A stretch of 64,000 nucleotides of DNA from Oasisia sp. SBJ-2009 (lineage: Eukaryota; Annelida; Polychaeta; Sabellida; Siboglinidae). Of the stretch, positions 20,296-33,159 are shown one piece after another. The notes under the pieces were generated by a model. That model did no database searches. It had not been told where the DNA came from and saw only the letters and a list, made by a program, of their open reading frames with translations. Position 1 is the first letter of the stretch; each line of letters begins with the position of its first letter. A program made the translations under genes and the position numbers. The stretch lies in NCBI GenBank assembly GCA_964017155.1, contig OZ024867.1:26390609-26454608 (forward strand), read 5' to 3'.

Positions 20296-21433
20296 TGTTG
20301 GGTGGAGTGCGGAGGTTGGGTTGAGTTCGGAGGTTGGGTGGAGTGGGGAGGTTGGCTGGAGTGGGGAGGTTGGGTGGAGTGGGGAGGTTGGGTGGAGTGG
20401 GGAGGTTGGGAGAAGTGGGGAGGTTGGGTGGAGTGGGGAGGTTGGCTGGAGTGGGGAGGTTGGGTGGAGTGGGGAGGTTGGGTGGAGTGGGGAGGTTGGC
20501 TGGAGTGGGGAAGTTGGGTGGAGTGGGGAGGTTGGGAGAAGTGGGGAGGTTGGGTGGAGTGGGGAGGTTGGGTGGATTGGGGAGGTTGGGTGAAGTGGGG
20601 AGGTTGGGTGGAGTGGGGAGGTTGGGTGGAGTGGGGAGGTTGGGTGGAGTGGGGAGGTTGAATGGAGGGCGGAGGTTGGATGGAGTGGGGAGGTTGGGTG
20701 GAGAGGGTAGGTTGGGTGGAGTGGGGAGGTAGGGTGGAGTGGGGAGGTTGGGTGGAGTGGGGAGGTTGGGTGGAGTGGGGAGGTTGGGTGGAGTGGGGAG
20801 GTTGGCTGGAGTGGGGAGGTTGGGTGGAGTGGGGAGGTTGGGTGGAGTGGGGAGGTTGGGAGAAGTGGGGAGGTTGGGTGGAGTGGGGAGGTTGGGTGGA
20901 GTGGGGAGGTTGGGTGGAGTGGGGAGGTTGGGTGGATTGGGGAGGTTGGGTTAAGTGGGGAGGTTGGGTGGAGTGGGGAGGTTGAATGGAGGGCGGTGGT
21001 TGGATGGAGTGGGGAGGTTGGGTGGAGTGGGGAGGTTGGGTGGATTGGGGAGGTTGGGTGAAGTGGGGAGGTTGGGTTGAGTGGGGAGGTTGGGTGGAGT
21101 GGGGAGGTTGGGTGAAGTGGGGACGTTGGGTGGAGTAGGGAGGTTGGCTGGAGTGGGGAGGTTGAATGGATGGCGGAGGTTGGGTGGAGTGGGGAGGTTG
21201 AATGGAGGGCGGAGGTTGGGTGGAGTGGGGAGGTTGGGTGGAGTGCGGAGGTTGGGTGAAGTGGGGAGGTTGGGTGGAGTAGGGAGGTTGGGTGGAGTGG
21301 GGAGGTTGGATGGAGAGGGGAGGTTGGCTGGAGTGGGGAGGTTGGGTGGAGTGGGGAGGTTGGGTGGAGTGGGGAGGTTGGGTGAAGTGGGGAGGTTGGG
21401 TGGAGTGCGGAGGTTGGGTGAAGTGGGGAGGTT
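20296..21433 (+). repeat. Unit 4 18-bp minisatellite, about 63 copies
   Basis: Shares the gaggtagggtgg change with unit 3. Its first copy reads gttgggtgg where other units have gttgagtgg, and an early gggagaagt copy is ggctggagt. Confidence 0.95.
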
Positions 21434-22139
21434 TCGGTACTCACCACACTTGACATCGATCCCAAACAGCTCTCAAACAAGCACTCGCACACGGTGTACA
21501 AATACAACTCTGCTAACTTTGAGGGCCTAAGGGCAGACATGGCAGCTTACGCAGCGATGTTTTTAATGGAAAATCCAACATCTAGAACAACAGAGGAGAA
21601 CTGGAAATCATTCAAGAGTGCATTACATCAAGCCATCATTAAACACGTTCCAACGACAAAGTCCAAAACTAAACGACACCTGCCTTGGATCACATGGAAA
21701 ATCAAGTGTGAAATTCGGAAGAAAGACAGGCAGTATCGCAAAGCAAGAAAGTCAAAAAAGCATGAAGACTGGTCAGCCTACCCTATAAAACGGCAACAGT
21801 TACAGAAACTATTGACATCTGCTCCTGATGACTACATCAGAAACGTGATTGGTGCGAGCCTGCTTGACAGAGGAAACCAAAAGAAATGTTGGTCTTTTGT
21901 CAAACTCAATAGAACTGAAAACTTGGGTATCCCTATACTCTCTGATACAAATGGCCTCCACATTACAAATCAAGCCAAGGCAGAGGCTATAGACACGCAC
22001 TTTGTGTCAGTCTTCACCAGTGATCATGGTAAACACTTGCCTGACAAAGGACTGTCTCCCTACCATGATATGGGCATCATACAGTTCACACAACCCGGAA
22101 TTTAAATTTGACTAAAGAACATTGACCAAACGAAAGCCC
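21434..22139 (+). mobile_element. Unit 5 LINE ORF2 linker piece
   Basis: Frame 21494-22105 intact, AEAI. Just after the stop it has ttgactaaag where the others have ttactaaag extended by ttt (a T to G change near 22110). Confidence 0.9.
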
Positions 22140-22388
22140 CTTACAAAAAAGACCAATGGTATACCATTGAATACAATTGAATACCATACAGCGTCAACGA
22201 TATTTCAGCAGGACTCAGTGGTACTTTCAACGGTAATTTATTATGCCATTCAGTACCACTGAACGGTACACAGAATACAAAATATCATTAAAAAAACATT
22301 CAGATACCATTCAGATACCATTCAAATACCATTGGCCATTATACCCCTAGTACCATTCAATGGTATTTGAATGGTATATTTTTGTAAG
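22140..22388 (+). mobile_element. Unit 5 MITE-like insert, P type
   Basis: P type at all five marker sites. Confidence 0.65.
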
Positions 22389-23850
22389 TGTTGAGTGGAG
22401 TGCGGAGGTTGGGTTGAGTTCGGAGGTTGGGTGGAGTGGGGAGGTTGGGAGAAGTGGGGAGGTTGGGTGGAGTGGGGAGGTTGGGTGGAGTGGGGAGGTT
22501 GGGAGAAGTGGGGAGGTTGGGTGGAGTGGGGAGGTTGGCTGGAGTGGGGAGGTTGGGTGGAGTGGGGAGGTTGGGTGGAGTGGGGAAGTTGGGTGGAGTG
22601 GGGAGGTTGGGAGAAGTGGGGAGGTTGGGTGGAGTGGGGAGGTTGGGTGGATTGGGGAGGTTGGGTGAAGTGGGGAGGTTGGGTGGAGTGGGGAGGTTGG
22701 GTGGAGTGGGGAGGTTGGGTGGAGTGGGGAGGATGAATGGAGGGCGGAGGTTGGATGGAGTGGGGAGGTTGGGTGGAGAGGGTAGGTTGGGTGGAGTGGG
22801 GAGGTGGGGTGGAGTGGGGAGGTTGGGTGGAGTGGGGAGGTTGGGTGGAGTGGGGAGGTTGGGTGGAGTGGGGAGGTTGGCTGGAGTGGGGAGGTTGGGT
22901 GGAGTGGGGAGGTTGGGTGGAGTGGGGAGGTTGGGAGAAGTGGGGAGGTTGGGTGGAGTGGGGAGGTTGGGTGGAGTGGGGAGGTTGGGTGGAGTGGGGA
23001 GGTTGGGTGGATTGGGGAGGTTGGGTTAAGTGGGGAGGTTGGGTGGAGTGGGGAGGTTGAATGGAGGGCGGTGGTTGGATGGAGTGGGGAGGTTGGGTGG
23101 AGTGGGGAGGTTGGGTGGATTGGGGAGGTTGGGTGAAGTGGGGAGGTTGGGTTGAGTGGGGAGGTTGGGTGGAGTGGGGAGGTTGGGTGAAGTGGGGACG
23201 TTGGGTGGAGTAGGGAGGTTGGCTGGAGTGGGGAGGTTGAATGGATGGCGGAGGTTGGGTGGAGTGGGGAGGTTGAATGGAGGGCGGAGGTTGGGTGGAG
23301 TGGGGAGGTTGGGTGGAGTGGGGAGGTTGGGTGGAGTGGGGAGGTTGGGTGGATTGGGGAGGTTGGGTTAAGTGGGGAGGTTGGGTGGAGTGGGGAGGTT
23401 GAATGGAGGGCGGTGGTTGGATGGAGTGGGGAGGTTGGGTGGAGTGGGGAGGTTGGGTGGATTGGGGAGGTTGGGTGAAGTGGGGAGGTTGGGTGGAGTG
23501 GGGAGGTTGGGTGGAGTGGGGAGGTTGGGTGAAGTGGGGACGTTGGGTGGAGTAGGGAGGTTGGCTGGAGTGGGGAGGTTGAATGGATGGCGGAGGTTGG
23601 GTGGAGTGGGGAGGTTGAATGGAGGGCGGAGGTTGGGTGGAGTGGGGAGGTTGGGTGGAGTGCGGAGGTTGGGTGAAGTGGGGAGGTTGGGTGGAGTAGG
23701 GAGGTTGGGTGGAGTGGGGAGGTTGGATGGAGAGGGGAGGTTGGCTGGAGTGGGGAGGTTGGGTGGAGTGGGGAGGTTGGGTGGAGTGGGGAGGTTGGGT
23801 GAAGTGGGGAGGTTGGGTGGAGTGCGGAGGTTGGGTGAAGTGGGGAGGTT
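22389..23850 (+). repeat. Unit 5 18-bp minisatellite, about 81 copies, internally duplicated
   Basis: Longer than the 63-copy form by exactly 18 copies (324 bp). A block from ggctggagt and aatggatggcgg to gggttaagt and aatggagggcggtgg occurs twice (about 22985-23275 and 23335-23600). It is the first tract with the ggaggatgaatgg marker (22730). Confidence 0.93.
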
Positions 23851-24556
23851 TCGGTACTCACCACACTTGACATCGATCCCAAACAGCTCTCAAACAAGCA
23901 CTCGCACACGGTGTACAAATACAACTCTGCTAACTTTGAGGGCCTAAGGGCAGACATGGCAGCTTACGCAGCGATGTTTTTAATGGAAAATCCAACATCT
24001 AGAACAACAGAGGAGAACTGGAAATCATTCAAGAGTGCATTACATCAAGCCATCATTAAACACGTTCCAACGACAAAGTCCAAAACTAAACGACACCTGC
24101 CTTGGATCACATGGAAAATCAAGTGTGAAATTCGGAAGAAAGACAGGCAGTATCGCAAAGCAAGAAAGTCAAAAAAGCATGAAGACTGGTCAGCCTACCC
24201 TATAAAACGGCAACAGTTACAGAAACTATTGACATCTGCTCCTGATGACTACATCAGAAACGTGATTGGTGCGAGCCTGCTTGACAGAGGAAACCAAAAG
24301 AAATGTTGGTCTTTTGTCAAACTCAATAGAACTGAAAACTTGGGTATCCCTATACTCTCTGATACAAATGGCCTCCACATTACAAATCAAGCCAAGGCAG
24401 AGGCTATAGACACGCACTTTGTGTCAGTCTTCACCAGTGATCATGGTAAACACTTGCCTGACAAAGGACTGTCTCCCTACCATGATATGGGCATCATACA
24501 GTTCACACAACCCGGAATTTAAATTTTACTAAAGAACATTGACCAAACGAAAGCCC
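23851..24556 (+). mobile_element. Unit 6 LINE ORF2 linker piece
   Basis: Frame 23911-24522 intact. P type with AEAI. Confidence 0.9.
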
Positions 24557-24805
24557 CTTACAAAAAAGACCAATGGTATACCATTGAATACAATTGAATA
24601 CCATACAGCGTCAACGATATTTCAGCAGGACTCAGTGGTACTTTCAACGGTAATTTATTATGCCATTCAGTACCACTGAACGGTACACAGAATACAAAAT
24701 ATCATTAAAAAAACATTCAGATACCATTCAGATACCATTCAAATACCATTGGCCATTATACCCCTAGTACCATTCAATGGTATTTGAATGGTATATTTTT
24801 GTAAG
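24557..24805 (+). mobile_element. Unit 6 MITE-like insert, P type
   Basis: P type at all five marker sites. Confidence 0.65.
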
Positions 24806-25943
24806 TGTTGAGTGGAGTGCGGAGGTTGGGTTGAGTTCGGAGGTTGGGTGGAGTGGGGAGGTTGGGAGAAGTGGGGAGGTTGGGTGGAGTGGGGAGGTTG
24901 GGTGGAGTGGGGAGGTTGGGAGAAGTGGGGAGGTTGGGTGGAGTGGGGAGGTTGGCTGGAGTGGGGAGGTTGGGTGGAGTGGGGAGGTTGGGTGGAGTGG
25001 GGAGGTTGGCTGGAGTGGGGAAGTTGGGTGGAGTGGGGAGGTTGGGAGAAGTGGGGAGGTTGGGTGGAGTGGGGAGGTTGGGTGGATTGGGGAGGTTGGG
25101 TGAAGTGGGGAGGTTGGGTGGAGTGGGGAGGTTGGGTGGAGTGGGGAGGTTGGGTGGAGTGGGGAGGATGAATGGAGGGCGGAGGTTGGATGGAGTGGGG
25201 AGGTTGGGTGGAGAGGGTAGGTTGGGTGGAGTGGGGAGGTGGGGTGGAGTGGGGAGGTTGGGTGGAGTGGGGAGGTTGGGTGGAGTGGGGAGGTTGGGTG
25301 GAGTGGGGAGGTTGGCTGGAGTGGGGAGGTTGGGTGGAGTGGGGAGGTTGGGTGGAGTGGGGAGGTTGGGAGAAGTGGGGAGGTTGGGTGGAGTGGGGAG
25401 GTTGGGTGGAGTGGGGAGGTTGGGTGGAGTGGGGAGGTTGGGTGGATTGGGGAGGTTGGGTTCAGTGGGGAGGTTGGGTGGAGTGGGGAGGTTGAATGGA
25501 GGGCGGTGGTTGGATGGAGTGGGGAGGTTGGGTGGAGTGGGGAGGTTGGGTGGATTGGGGAGGTTGGGTGAAGTGGGGAGGTTGGGTTGAGTGGGGAGGT
25601 TGGGTGGAGTGGGGAGGTTGGGTGAAGTGGGGACGTTGGGTGGAGTAGGGAGGTTGGCTGGAGTGGGGAGGTTGAATGGATGGCGGAGGTTGGGTGGAGT
25701 GGGGAGGTTGAATGGAGGGCGGAGGTTGGGTGGAGTGGGGAGGTTGGGTGGAGTGCGGAGGTTGGGTGAAGTGGGGAGGTTGGGTGGAGTAGGGAGGTTG
25801 GGTGGAGTGGGGAGGTTGGATGGAGAGGGGAGGTTGGCTGGAGTGGGGAGGTTGGGTGGAGTGGGGAGGTTGGGTGGAGTGGGGAGGTTGGGTGAAGTGG
25901 GGAGGTTGGGTGGAGTGCGGAGGTTGGGTGAAGTGGGGAGGTT
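24806..25943 (+). repeat. Unit 6 18-bp minisatellite, about 63 copies
   Basis: Carries ggaggatgaatgg (25165) and a private gggttcagt copy (25460). Confidence 0.95.
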
Positions 25944-26649
25944 TCGGTACTCACCACACTTGACATCGATCCCAAACAGCTCTCAAACAAGCACTCGCAC
26001 ACGGTGTACAAATACAACTCTGCTAACTTTGAGGGCCTAAGGGCAGACATGGCAGCTTACGCAGCGATGTTTTTAATGGAAAATCCAACATCTAGAACAA
26101 CAGAGGAGAACTGGAAATCATTCAAGAGTGCATTACATCAAGCCATCATTAAACACGTTCCAACGACAAAGTCCAAAACTAAACGACACCTGCCTTGGAT
26201 CACATGGAAAATCAAGTGTGAAATTCGGAAGAAAGACAGGCAGTATCGCAAAGCAAGAAAGTCAAAAAAGCATGAAGACTGGTCAGCCTACCCTATAAAA
26301 CGGCAACAGTTACAGAAACTATTGACATCTGCTCCTGATGACTACATCAGAAACGTGATTGGTGCGAGCCTGCTTGACAGAGGAAACCAAAAGAAATGTT
26401 GGTCTTTTGTCAAACTCAATAGAACTGAAAACTTGGGTATCCCTATACTCTCTGATACAAATGGCCTCCACATTACAAATCAAGCCAAGGCAGAGGCTAT
26501 AGACACGCACTTTGTGTCAGTCTTCACCAGTGATCATGGTAAACACTTGCCTGACAAAGGACTGTCTCCCTACCATGATATGGGCATCATACAGTTCACA
26601 CAACCCGGAATTTAAATTTTACTAAAGAACATTGACCAAACGAAAGCCC
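25944..26649 (+). mobile_element. Unit 7 LINE ORF2 linker piece
   Basis: Frame 26004-26615 intact. P type with AEAI, the last of the first AEAI run. Confidence 0.9.
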
Positions 26650-26898
26650 CTTACAAAAAAGACCAATGGTATACCATTGAATACAATTGAATACCATACA
26701 GCGTCAACGATATTTCAGCAGGACTCAGTGGTACTTTCAACGGTAATTTATTATGCCATTCAGTACCACTGAACGGTACACAGAATACAAAATATCATTA
26801 AAAAAACATTCAGATACCATTCAGATACCATTCAAATACCATTGGCCATTATACCCCTAGTACCATTCAATGGTATTTGAATGGTATATTTTTGTAAG
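26650..26898 (+). mobile_element. Unit 7 MITE-like insert, P type
   Basis: P type at all five marker sites. Confidence 0.65.
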
Positions 26899-28036
26899 TG
26901 TTGAGTGGAGTGCGGAGGTTGGGTTGAGTTCGAAGGTTGGGTGGAGTGGGGAGGTTGGGAGAAGTGGGGAGGTTGGGTGGAGTGGGGAGGTTGGGTGGAG
27001 TGGGGAGGTTGGGAGAAGTGGGGAGGTTGGGTGGAGTGGGGAGGTTGGCTGGAGTGGGGAGGTTGGGTGGAGTGGGGAGGTTGGGTGGAGTGGGGAGGTT
27101 GGCTGGAGTGGGGAAGTTGGGTGGAGTGGGGAGGTTGGGAGAAGTGGGGAGGTTGGGTGGAGTGGGGAGGTTGGGTGGATTGGGGAGGTTGGGTGAAGTG
27201 GGGAGGTTGGGTGGAGTGGGGAGGTTGGGTGGAGTGGGGAGGTTGGGTGGAGTGGGGAGGATGAATGGAGGGCGGAGGTTGGATGGAGTGGGGAGGTTGG
27301 GTGGAGAGGGTAGGTTGGGTGGAGTGGGGAGGTGGGGTGGAGTGGGGAGGTTGGGTGGAGTGGGGAGGTTGGGTGGAGTGGGGAGGTTGGGTGGAGTGGG
27401 GAGGTTGGCTGGAGTGGGGAGGTTGGGTGGAGTGGGGAGGTTGGGTGGAGTGGGGAGGTTGGGAGAAGTGGGGAGGTTGGGTGGAGTGGGGAGGTTGGGT
27501 GGAGTGGGGAGGTTGGGTGGAGTGGGGAGGTTGGGTGGATTGGGGAGGTTGGGTTAAGTGGGGAGGTTGGGTGGAGTGGGGAGGTTGAATGGAGGGCGGT
27601 GGTTGGATGGAGTGGGGAGGTTGGGTGGAGTGGGGAGGTTGGGTGGATTGGAGAGGTTGGGTGAAGTGGGGAGGTTGGGTTGAGTGGGGAGGTTGGGTGG
27701 AGTGGGGAGGTTGGGTGAAGTGGGGACGTTGGGTGGAGTAGGGAGGTTGGCTGGAGTGGGGAGGTTGAATGGATGGCGGAGGTTGGGTGGAGTGGGGAGG
27801 TTGAATGGAGGGCGGAGGTTGGGTGGAGTGGGGAGGTTGGGTGGAGTGCGGAGGTTGGGTGAAGTGGGGAGGTTGGGTGGAGTAGGGAGGTTGGGTGGAG
27901 TGGGGAGGTTGGATGGAGAGGGGAGGTTGGCTGGAGTGGGGAGGTTGGGTGGAGTGGGGAGGTTGGGTGGAGTGGGGAGGTTGGGTGAAGTGGGGAGGTT
28001 GGGTGGAGTGCGGAGGTTGGGTGAAGTGGGGAGGTT
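26899..28036 (+). repeat. Unit 7 18-bp minisatellite, about 63 copies
   Basis: Carries ggaggatgaatgg (27257) and private single-base changes ttcgaagg (26930) and attggagagg (27648). Confidence 0.95.
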
Positions 28037-28742
28037 TCGGTACTCACCACACTTGACATCGATCCCAAACAGCTCTCAAACAAGCACTCGCACACGGTGT
28101 ACAAATACAACTCTGCTAACTTTGAGGGCCTAAGGGCAGACATGGCAGCTTACGCAGCGATGTTTTTAATGGAAAATCCAACATCTAGAACAACAGAGGA
28201 GAACTGGAAATCATTCAAGAGTGCATTACATCAAGCCATCATTAAACACGTTCCAACGACAAAGTCCAAAACTAAACGACACCTGCCTTGGATCACATGG
28301 AAAATCAAGTGTGAAATTCGGAAGAAAGACAGGCAGTATCGCAAAGCAAGAAAGTCAAAAAAGCATGAAGACTGGTCAGCCTACCCTATAAAACGGCAAC
28401 AGTTACAGAAACTATTGACATCTGCTCCTGATGACTACATCAGAAACGTGATTGGTGCGAGCCTGCTTGACAGAGGAAACCAAAAGAAATGTTGGTCTTT
28501 TGTCAAACTCAATAGAACTGAAAACTTGGGTATCCCTATACTCTCTGATACAAATGGCCTCCACATTACAAATCAAGCCAAGGCAGAGGCTTTAGACACG
28601 CACTTTGTGTCAGTCTTCACCAGTGATCATGGTAAACACTTGCCTGACAAAGGACTGTCTCCCTACCATGATATGGGCATCATACAGTTCACACAACCCG
28701 GAATTTAAATTTTACTAAAGAACATTGACCAAACGAAAGCCC
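28037..28742 (+). mobile_element. Unit 8 LINE ORF2 linker piece
   Basis: Frame 28097-28708 intact. WITWKIK with AEAL, the same combination as units 2 and 20. Confidence 0.9.
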
Positions 28743-28991
28743 CTTACAAAAAAGACCAATGGTATACCATTGAATACAATTGAATACCATACAGCGTCAA
28801 CGATATTTCAGCAGGACTCAGTGGTACTTTCAACGGTAATTTATTATGCCATTCAGTACCACTGAACGGTACACAGAATACAAAATATCATTAAAAAAAC
28901 ATTCAGATACCATTCAGATACCATTCAAATACCATTGGCCATTATACCCCTAGTACCATTCAATGGTATTTGAATGGTATATTTTTGTAAG
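28743..28991 (+). mobile_element. Unit 8 MITE-like insert, P type
   Basis: P type at all five marker sites. Confidence 0.65.
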
Positions 28992-30075
28992 TGTTGAGTG
29001 GAGTGCGGAGGTTGGGTTGAGTTCGGAGGTTGGGTGGAGTGGGGAGGTTGGGAGAAGTGGGGAGGTTGGGTGGAGTGGGGAGGTTGGGTGGAGTGGGGAG
29101 GTTGGCTGGAGTGGGGAAGTTGGGTGGAGTGGGGAGGTTGGGAGAAGTGGGGAGGTTGGGTGGAGTGGGGAGGTTGGGTGGATTGGGGAGGTTGGGTGAA
29201 GTGGGGAGGTTGGGTGGAGTGGGGAGGTTGGGTGGAGTGGGGAGGTTGGGTGGAGTGGGGAGGTTGAATGGAGGGCGGAGGTTGGATGGAGTGGGGAGGT
29301 TGGGTGGAGAGGGTAGGTTGGGTGGAGTGGGGAGGTGGGGTGGAGTGGGGAGGTTGGGTGGAGTGGGGAGGTTGGGTGGAGTGGGGAGGTTGGGTGGAGT
29401 GGGGAGGTTGGCTGGAGTGGGGAGGTTGGGTGGAGTGGGGAGGTTGGGTGGAGTGGGGAGGTTGGGAGAAGTGGGGAGGTTGAATGGAGGGCGGAGGTTG
29501 GATGGAGTGGGGAGGTTGGGTGGAGAGGGTAGGTTGGGTGGAGTGGGGAGGTTGGGTGGAGTGGGGAGGTTAGGTGGATTGGGGAGGTTGGGTTAAGTGG
29601 GGAGGTTGGGTGGAGTGGGGAGGTTGAATGGAGGGCGGTGGTTGGATGGAGTGGGGAGGTTGGGTGGAGTGGGGAGGTTGGGTGGATTGGGGAGGTTGGG
29701 TGAAGTGGGGAGGTTGGGTGGAGTGGGGAGGTTGGGTGGAGTGGGGAGGTTGGGTGAAGTGGGGACGTTGGGTGGAGTAGGGAGGTTGGCTGGAGTGGGG
29801 AGGTTGAATGGATGGCGGAGGTTGGGTGGAGTGGGGAGGTTGAATGGAGGGCGGAGGTTGGGTGGAGTGGGGAGGTTGGGTGGAGTGCGGAGGTTGGGTG
29901 AAGTGGGGAGGTTGGGTGGAGTAGGGAGGTTGGGTGGAGTGGGGAGGTTGGATGGAGAGGGGAGGTTGGCTGGAGTGGGGAGGTTGGGTGGAGTGGGGAG
30001 GTTGGGTGGAGTGGGGAGGTTGGGTGAAGTGGGGAGGTTGGGTGGAGTGCGGAGGTTGGGTGAAGTGGGGAGGTT
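28992..30075 (+). repeat. Unit 8 18-bp minisatellite, about 60 copies
   Basis: No ggaggatgaatgg. Has two aatggagggcggaggttggatgg blocks (29267 and 29480), a pattern shared with units 9-11 and 20-23. Five early copies are missing relative to unit 9. Confidence 0.95.
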
Positions 30076-30781
30076 TCGGTACTCACCACACTTGACATCG
30101 ATCCCAAACAGCTCTCAAACAAGCACTCGCACACGGTGTACAAATACAACTCTGCTAACTTTGAGGGCCTAAGGGCAGACATGGCAGCTTACGCAGCGAT
30201 GTTTTTAATGGAAAATCCAACATCTAGAACAACAGAGGAGAACTGGAAATCATTCAAGAGTGCATTACATCAAGCTATCATTAAACACGTTCCAACGACA
30301 AAGTCCAAAACTAAACGACACCTGCCCTGGATCCCACGGAACATGAAGTGTGAAATTCGGAAGAAAGACAGGCAGTATCGCAAAGCAAGAAAGTCAAAAA
30401 AGCATGAAGACTGGTCAGCCTACCCTATAAAACGGCAACAGTTACAGAAACTATTGACATCTGCTCCTGATGACTACATCAGAAACGTGATTGGTGCGAG
30501 CCTGCTTGACAGAGGAAACCAAAAGAAATGTTGGTCTTTTGTCAAACTCAATAGAACTGAAAACTTGGGTATCCCTATACTCTCTGATACAAATGGCCTC
30601 CACATTACAAATCAAGCCAAGGCAGAGGCTTTAGACACGCACTTTGTGTCAGTCTTCACCAGTGATCATGGTAAACACTTGCCTGACAAAGGACTGTCTC
30701 CCTACCATGATATGGGCATCATACAGTTCACACAACCCGGAATTTAAATTTTACTAAAGAACATTGACCAAACGAAAGCCC
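30076..30781 (+). mobile_element. Unit 9 LINE ORF2 linker piece, mosaic
   Basis: Frame 30136-30747 intact. The 5' part has WIPRNMK (an H-type marker) while the 3' part is P type (YPIK, SAPDD, GIPIL, AEAL, SDH). The crossover or conversion border lies between residues 71 and 97. Confidence 0.9.
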
Positions 30782-31030
30782 CTTACAAAAAAGACCAATG
30801 GTATACCATTGAATACAATTGAATACCATACAGCGTCAACGATATTTCAGCAGGACTCAGTGGTACTTTCAACGGTAATTTATTATGCCATTCAGTACCA
30901 CTGAACGGTACACAGAATACAAAATATCATTAAAAAAACATTCAGATACCATTCAGATACCATTCAAATACCATTGGCCATTATACCCCTAGTACCATTC
31001 AATGGTATTTGAATGGTATATTTTTGTAAG
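30782..31030 (+). mobile_element. Unit 9 MITE-like insert, P type
   Basis: P type at all five marker sites. Confidence 0.65.
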
Positions 31031-32204
31031 TGTTGAGTGGAGTGCGGAGGTTGGGTTGAGTTCGGAGGTTGGGTGGAGTGGGGAGGTTGGGAGAAGTGGG
31101 GAGGTTGGGTGGAGTGGGGAGGTTGGGTGGAGTGGGGAGGTTGGGAGAAGTGGGGAGGTTGGGTGGAGTGGGGAGGTTGGCTGGAGTGGGGAGGTTGGGT
31201 GGAGTGGGGAGGTCGGGTGGAGTGGGGAGGTTGGCTGGAGTGGGGAAGTTGGGTGGAGTGGGGAGGTTGGGAGAAGTGGGGAGGTTGGGTGGAGTGGGGA
31301 GGTTGGGTGGATTGGGGAGGTTGGGTGAAGTGGGGAGGTTGGGTGGAGTGGGGAGGTTGGGTGGAGTGGGGAGGTTGGGTGGAGTGGGGAGGTTGAATGG
31401 AGGGCGGAGGTTGGATGGAGTGGGGAGGTTGGGTGGAGAGGGTAGGTTGGGTGGAGTGGGGAGGTGGGGTGGAGTGGGGAGGTTGGGTGGAGTGGGGAGG
31501 TTGGGTGGAGTGGGGAGGTTGGGTGGAGTGGGGAGGTTGGCTGGAGTGGGGAGGTTGGGTGGAGTGGGGAGGTTGGGTGGAGTGGGGAGGTTGGGAGAAG
31601 TGGGGAGGTTGAATGGAGGGCGGAGGTTGGATGGAGTGGGGAGGTTGGGTGGAGAGGGTAGGTTGGGTGGAGTGGGGAGGTTGGGTGGAGTGGGGAGGTT
31701 GGGTGGATTGGGGAGGTTGGGTTAATTGGGGAGGTTGGGTGGAGTGGGGAGGTTGAATGGAGGGCGGTGGTTGGATGGAGTGGGGAGGTTGGGTGGAGTG
31801 GGGAGGTTGGGTGGATTGGGGAGGTTGGGTGAAGTGGGGAGGTTGGGTGGAGTGGGGAGGTTGGGTGGAGTGGGGAGGTTGGGTGAAGTGGGGACGTTGG
31901 GTGGAGTAGGGAGGTTGGCTGGAGTGGGGAGGTTGAATGGGTGGCGGAGGTTGGGTGGAGTGGGGAGGTTGAATGGAGGGCGGAGGTTGGGTGGAGTGGG
32001 GAGGTTGGGTGGAGTGCGGAGGTTGGGTGAAGTGGGGAGGTTGGGTGGAGTAGGGAGGTTGGGTGGAGTGGGGAGGTTGGATGGAGAGGGGAGGTTGGCT
32101 GGAGTGGGGAGGTTGGGTGGAGTGGGGAGGTTGGGTGGAGTGGGGAGGTTGGGTGAAGTGGGGAGGTTGGGTGGAGTGCGGAGGTTGGGTGAAGTGGGGA
32201 GGTT
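31031..32204 (+). repeat. Unit 9 18-bp minisatellite, about 65 copies
   Basis: Same length as units 10 and 23. Private changes: gaggtcgggtgg (31213) and aatgggtggcgg (31937). Confidence 0.95.
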
Positions 32205-32910
32205 TCGGTACTCACCACACTTGACATCGATCCCAAACAGCTCTCAAACAAGCACTCGCACACGGTGTACAAATACAACTCTGCTAACTTTGAGGGCCTA
32301 AGGGCAGACATGGCAGCTTACGCAGCGATGTTTTTAATGGAAAATCCAACATCTAGAACAACAGAGGAGAACTGGAAATCATTCAAGAGTGCATTACATC
32401 AAGCCATCATTAAACATGTTCCAACGACAAAGTCCAAAACTAAACGACACCTGCCCTGGATCCCACGGAACATGAAGTGTGAAATTCGGAAGAAAGACAG
32501 GCAGTATCGCAAAGCAAGAAAGTCAAAAAAGCATGAAGACTGGTCAGCCTACCCTATAAAACGGCAACAGTTACAGAAACTATTGACATCTGCTCCTGAT
32601 GACTACATCAGAAACGTGATTGGTGCGAGCCTGCTTGACAGAGGAAACCAAAAGAAATGTTGGTCTTTTGTCAAACTCAATAGAACTGAAAACTTGGGTA
32701 TCCCTATACTCTCTGATACAAATGGCCTCCACATTACAAATCAAGCCAAGGCAGAGGCTTTAGACACGCACTTTGTGTCAGTCTTCACCAGTGATCATGG
32801 TAAACACTTGCCTGACAAAGGACTGTCTCCCTACCATGATATGGGCATCATACAGTTCACACAACCCGGAATTTAAATTTTACTAAAGAACATTGACCAA
32901 ACGAAAGCCC
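32205..32910 (+). mobile_element. Unit 10 LINE ORF2 linker piece, mosaic
   Basis: Frame 32265-32876 intact. Same WIPRNMK plus P-type 3' combination as unit 9. Confidence 0.9.
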
Positions 32911-33159
32911 CTTACAAAAAAGACCAATGGTATACCATTGAATACAATTGAATACCATACAGCGTCAACGATATTTCAGCAGGACTCAGTGGTACTTTCA
33001 ACGGTAATTTATTATGCCATTCAGTACCACTGAACGGTACACAGAATACAAAATATCATTAAAAAAACATTCAGATACCATTCAGATACCATTCAAATAC
33101 CATTGGCCATTATACCCCTAGTACCATTCAATGGTATTTGAATGGTATATTTTTGTAAG
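32911..33159 (+). mobile_element. Unit 10 MITE-like insert, P type
   Basis: P type at all five marker sites. Confidence 0.65.
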